From the NCBI RefSeq assembly GCF_001522545.3, contig NC_031768.1, forward strand, positions 80,075,769 to 80,139,768: a DNA stretch of 64,000 bases, read 5' to 3'. A program made the translations under genes and the position numbers. The notes below the pieces were generated by a model. The model searched no databases. It saw nothing but the letters and a program-made list of their open reading frames with translations, and was not told the DNA's origin. The DNA is from Parus major (Eukaryota > Chordata > Aves > Passeriformes > Paridae). Shown here piece by piece: positions 63,198 through 64,000 of this stretch (position 1 is its first letter; every line of letters starts with the position of its first letter).

Positions 63198-64000
63198 TGT
63201 ATTGGGTTTGCGTGGCCAGGTTTTGGTAGCCAGGCAGCTGCAGGGATGGCTTCTGTGAGAAGTTGCTGGGAGTTTCCTCCTTGTCTGGCTGCACCAATCC
63301 CAGGAGGCTCCAAGACTGGGGTGCCACTGGACAGGGCTGGACCAATTAGAAAAGATGGTAACACCTTTAGGATAATATATTTAAAAAATAATAAAAAATG
63401 TTGTCATGCAGATGTAATTGGGACCAGAAAAGAGCAGGATGAGAACACATGAGAGGAACAGCCCTGCAGACCTAAGGTCAGTGCAGGAGGGGCAGGAGGT
63501 GCTCCAGGCACTGGAGCNNNNNNNNNNNNNNNNNNNNNNNNNNNNNNNNNNNNNNNNNNNNNNNNNNNNNNNNNNNNNNNNNNNNNNNNNNNNNNNNNNN
63601 NNNNNNNNNNNNNNNNNNNNNNNNNNNNNNNNNNNNNNNNNNNNNNNNNNNNNNNNNNNNNNNNNNNNNNNNNNNNNNNNNNNNNNNNNNNNNNNNNNNN
63701 NNNNNNNNNNNNNNNNNNNNNNNNNNNNNNNNNNNNNNNNNNNNNNNNNNNNNNNNNNNNNNNNNNNNNNNNNNNNNNNNNNNNNNNNNNNNNNNNNNNN
63801 NNNNNNNNNNNNNNNNNNNNNNGAGTGCACCACATGGAAGAGTGACCCATACTGGAGCAGTTTGTGGAGAACTGTTGCTGGTGGGATGGTTGCTTCTCAC
63901 TGGAGAAATTAATGGAGAAATGTCTGTCATGGGAGGGACCCCATGCTGGAGCAGGGGAAGGACTCCTCTCCCTGAATAGAGATATAATGACCCTTTTTCC
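63198..64000 (+). mobile_element. Endogenous-retrovirus LTR-type element, interrupted by gap, runs off window
   Basis: Starts TGTATTGGGTTTGCGTGGCC and continues with AGGTTTTGGTAGCC, GATGGCTTCTGTGAGAAG and the ACAGCCCTGCAGACC / AGGTGCTCCAGGCAC block shared with 19205-19705. After the gap it reads ACCCCATGCTGGAGCAGGGG, the repeated motif typical of this bird LTR family. It reaches the window edge without an end. No gag, pol or env is visible. Confidence 0.82.
63518..63822. other. Assembly gap (305 N) inside the LTR-type element
   Basis: Run of 305 N. The flanks are two parts of the same repeat family, so the missing bases are most likely more of its GGAGCAG-rich repeated interior. The homologous copy at 19205-19705 preserves part of that region. 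Confidence 1.

Noticed and set aside
63381..63930. Several 148-164-codon frames near the window end
   Set aside because: They cross the 305-N gap and lie in an LTR-type repeat.
8964..64000. Exons of TMEM135 or CTSC, the usual neighbours of RAB38
   Set aside because: Scanned the translated frames for their transmembrane or protease motifs and saw none. They presumably lie outside the window.

Overview
This window is vertebrate nuclear DNA, almost certainly from a bird. It is AT-rich and nearly gene-free, and is strewn with 5'-truncated CR1 LINE fragments that carry the avian hallmark tail (repeats of ATTCTATG, or TCATAGAAT on the other strand). It also holds three pieces of bird-type endogenous-retrovirus LTRs, a few much older SINE/LINE remnants, and ordinary microsatellites. 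There are no operons, CRISPR arrays, tRNA genes or rRNA genes. Two runs of N (5358-5737 and 63518-63822) are assembly gaps.

The only protein-coding exon I recognise is the last exon of RAB38, on the + strand at 8811-8963. It encodes the 50-residue C-terminal tail, from E-N-I-N-I to the prenylation cysteine at C-F-K-S-stop. Bases 1-8810 are therefore the final RAB38 intron, and exons 1 and 2 lie upstream of the window. The 3' UTR follows 8963, and its end cannot be fixed from sequence. From about 10.7 kb to 64 kb the window is non-coding as far as I can see. In other vertebrates a long gene-poor interval separates RAB38 from TMEM135 on this side. I looked for TMEM135- and CTSC-like exons and saw none.

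Layout: 1-8.8 kb is RAB38 intron with CR1 pieces and a gap at a GGAGA repeat. 8.8-10.7 kb is the RAB38 last exon and UTR region. 10.8-11.0 kb is a MIR-like ancient element. 15.1-15.5 kb is a well-preserved CR1. 17.4 kb is an LTR end. 19.0-19.7 kb is an AT palindrome beside a truncated LTR. 20.8-21.3 kb is a second LTR-family fragment. 23.8-45.1 kb is a series of CR1 fragments on both strands. 47.47-47.62 kb is a library-adapter artefact. 51.4-51.7 kb is an AT-rich low-complexity block. 55.2 kb is a (GATA)n microsatellite. 59.1-59.4 kb is a CR1. 61.3 kb is an L3-like remnant. 63.2 kb to the end is an LTR-type element broken by the second gap.

I did not find a new biological system. The most certain unusual item is an assembly error: a 19-base Tn5/Nextera mosaic-end sequence at 47537-47555 sits between two identical 67-bp copies of host sequence, so about 88 bp of the assembly is not real. 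The best biological leads are two unrecognised candidate exons: one with a strong acceptor, 59 open codons and a poly(A) signal at 30117-30425, and one with acceptor and donor and 216 open bases at 60927-61142. Both need transcript evidence.
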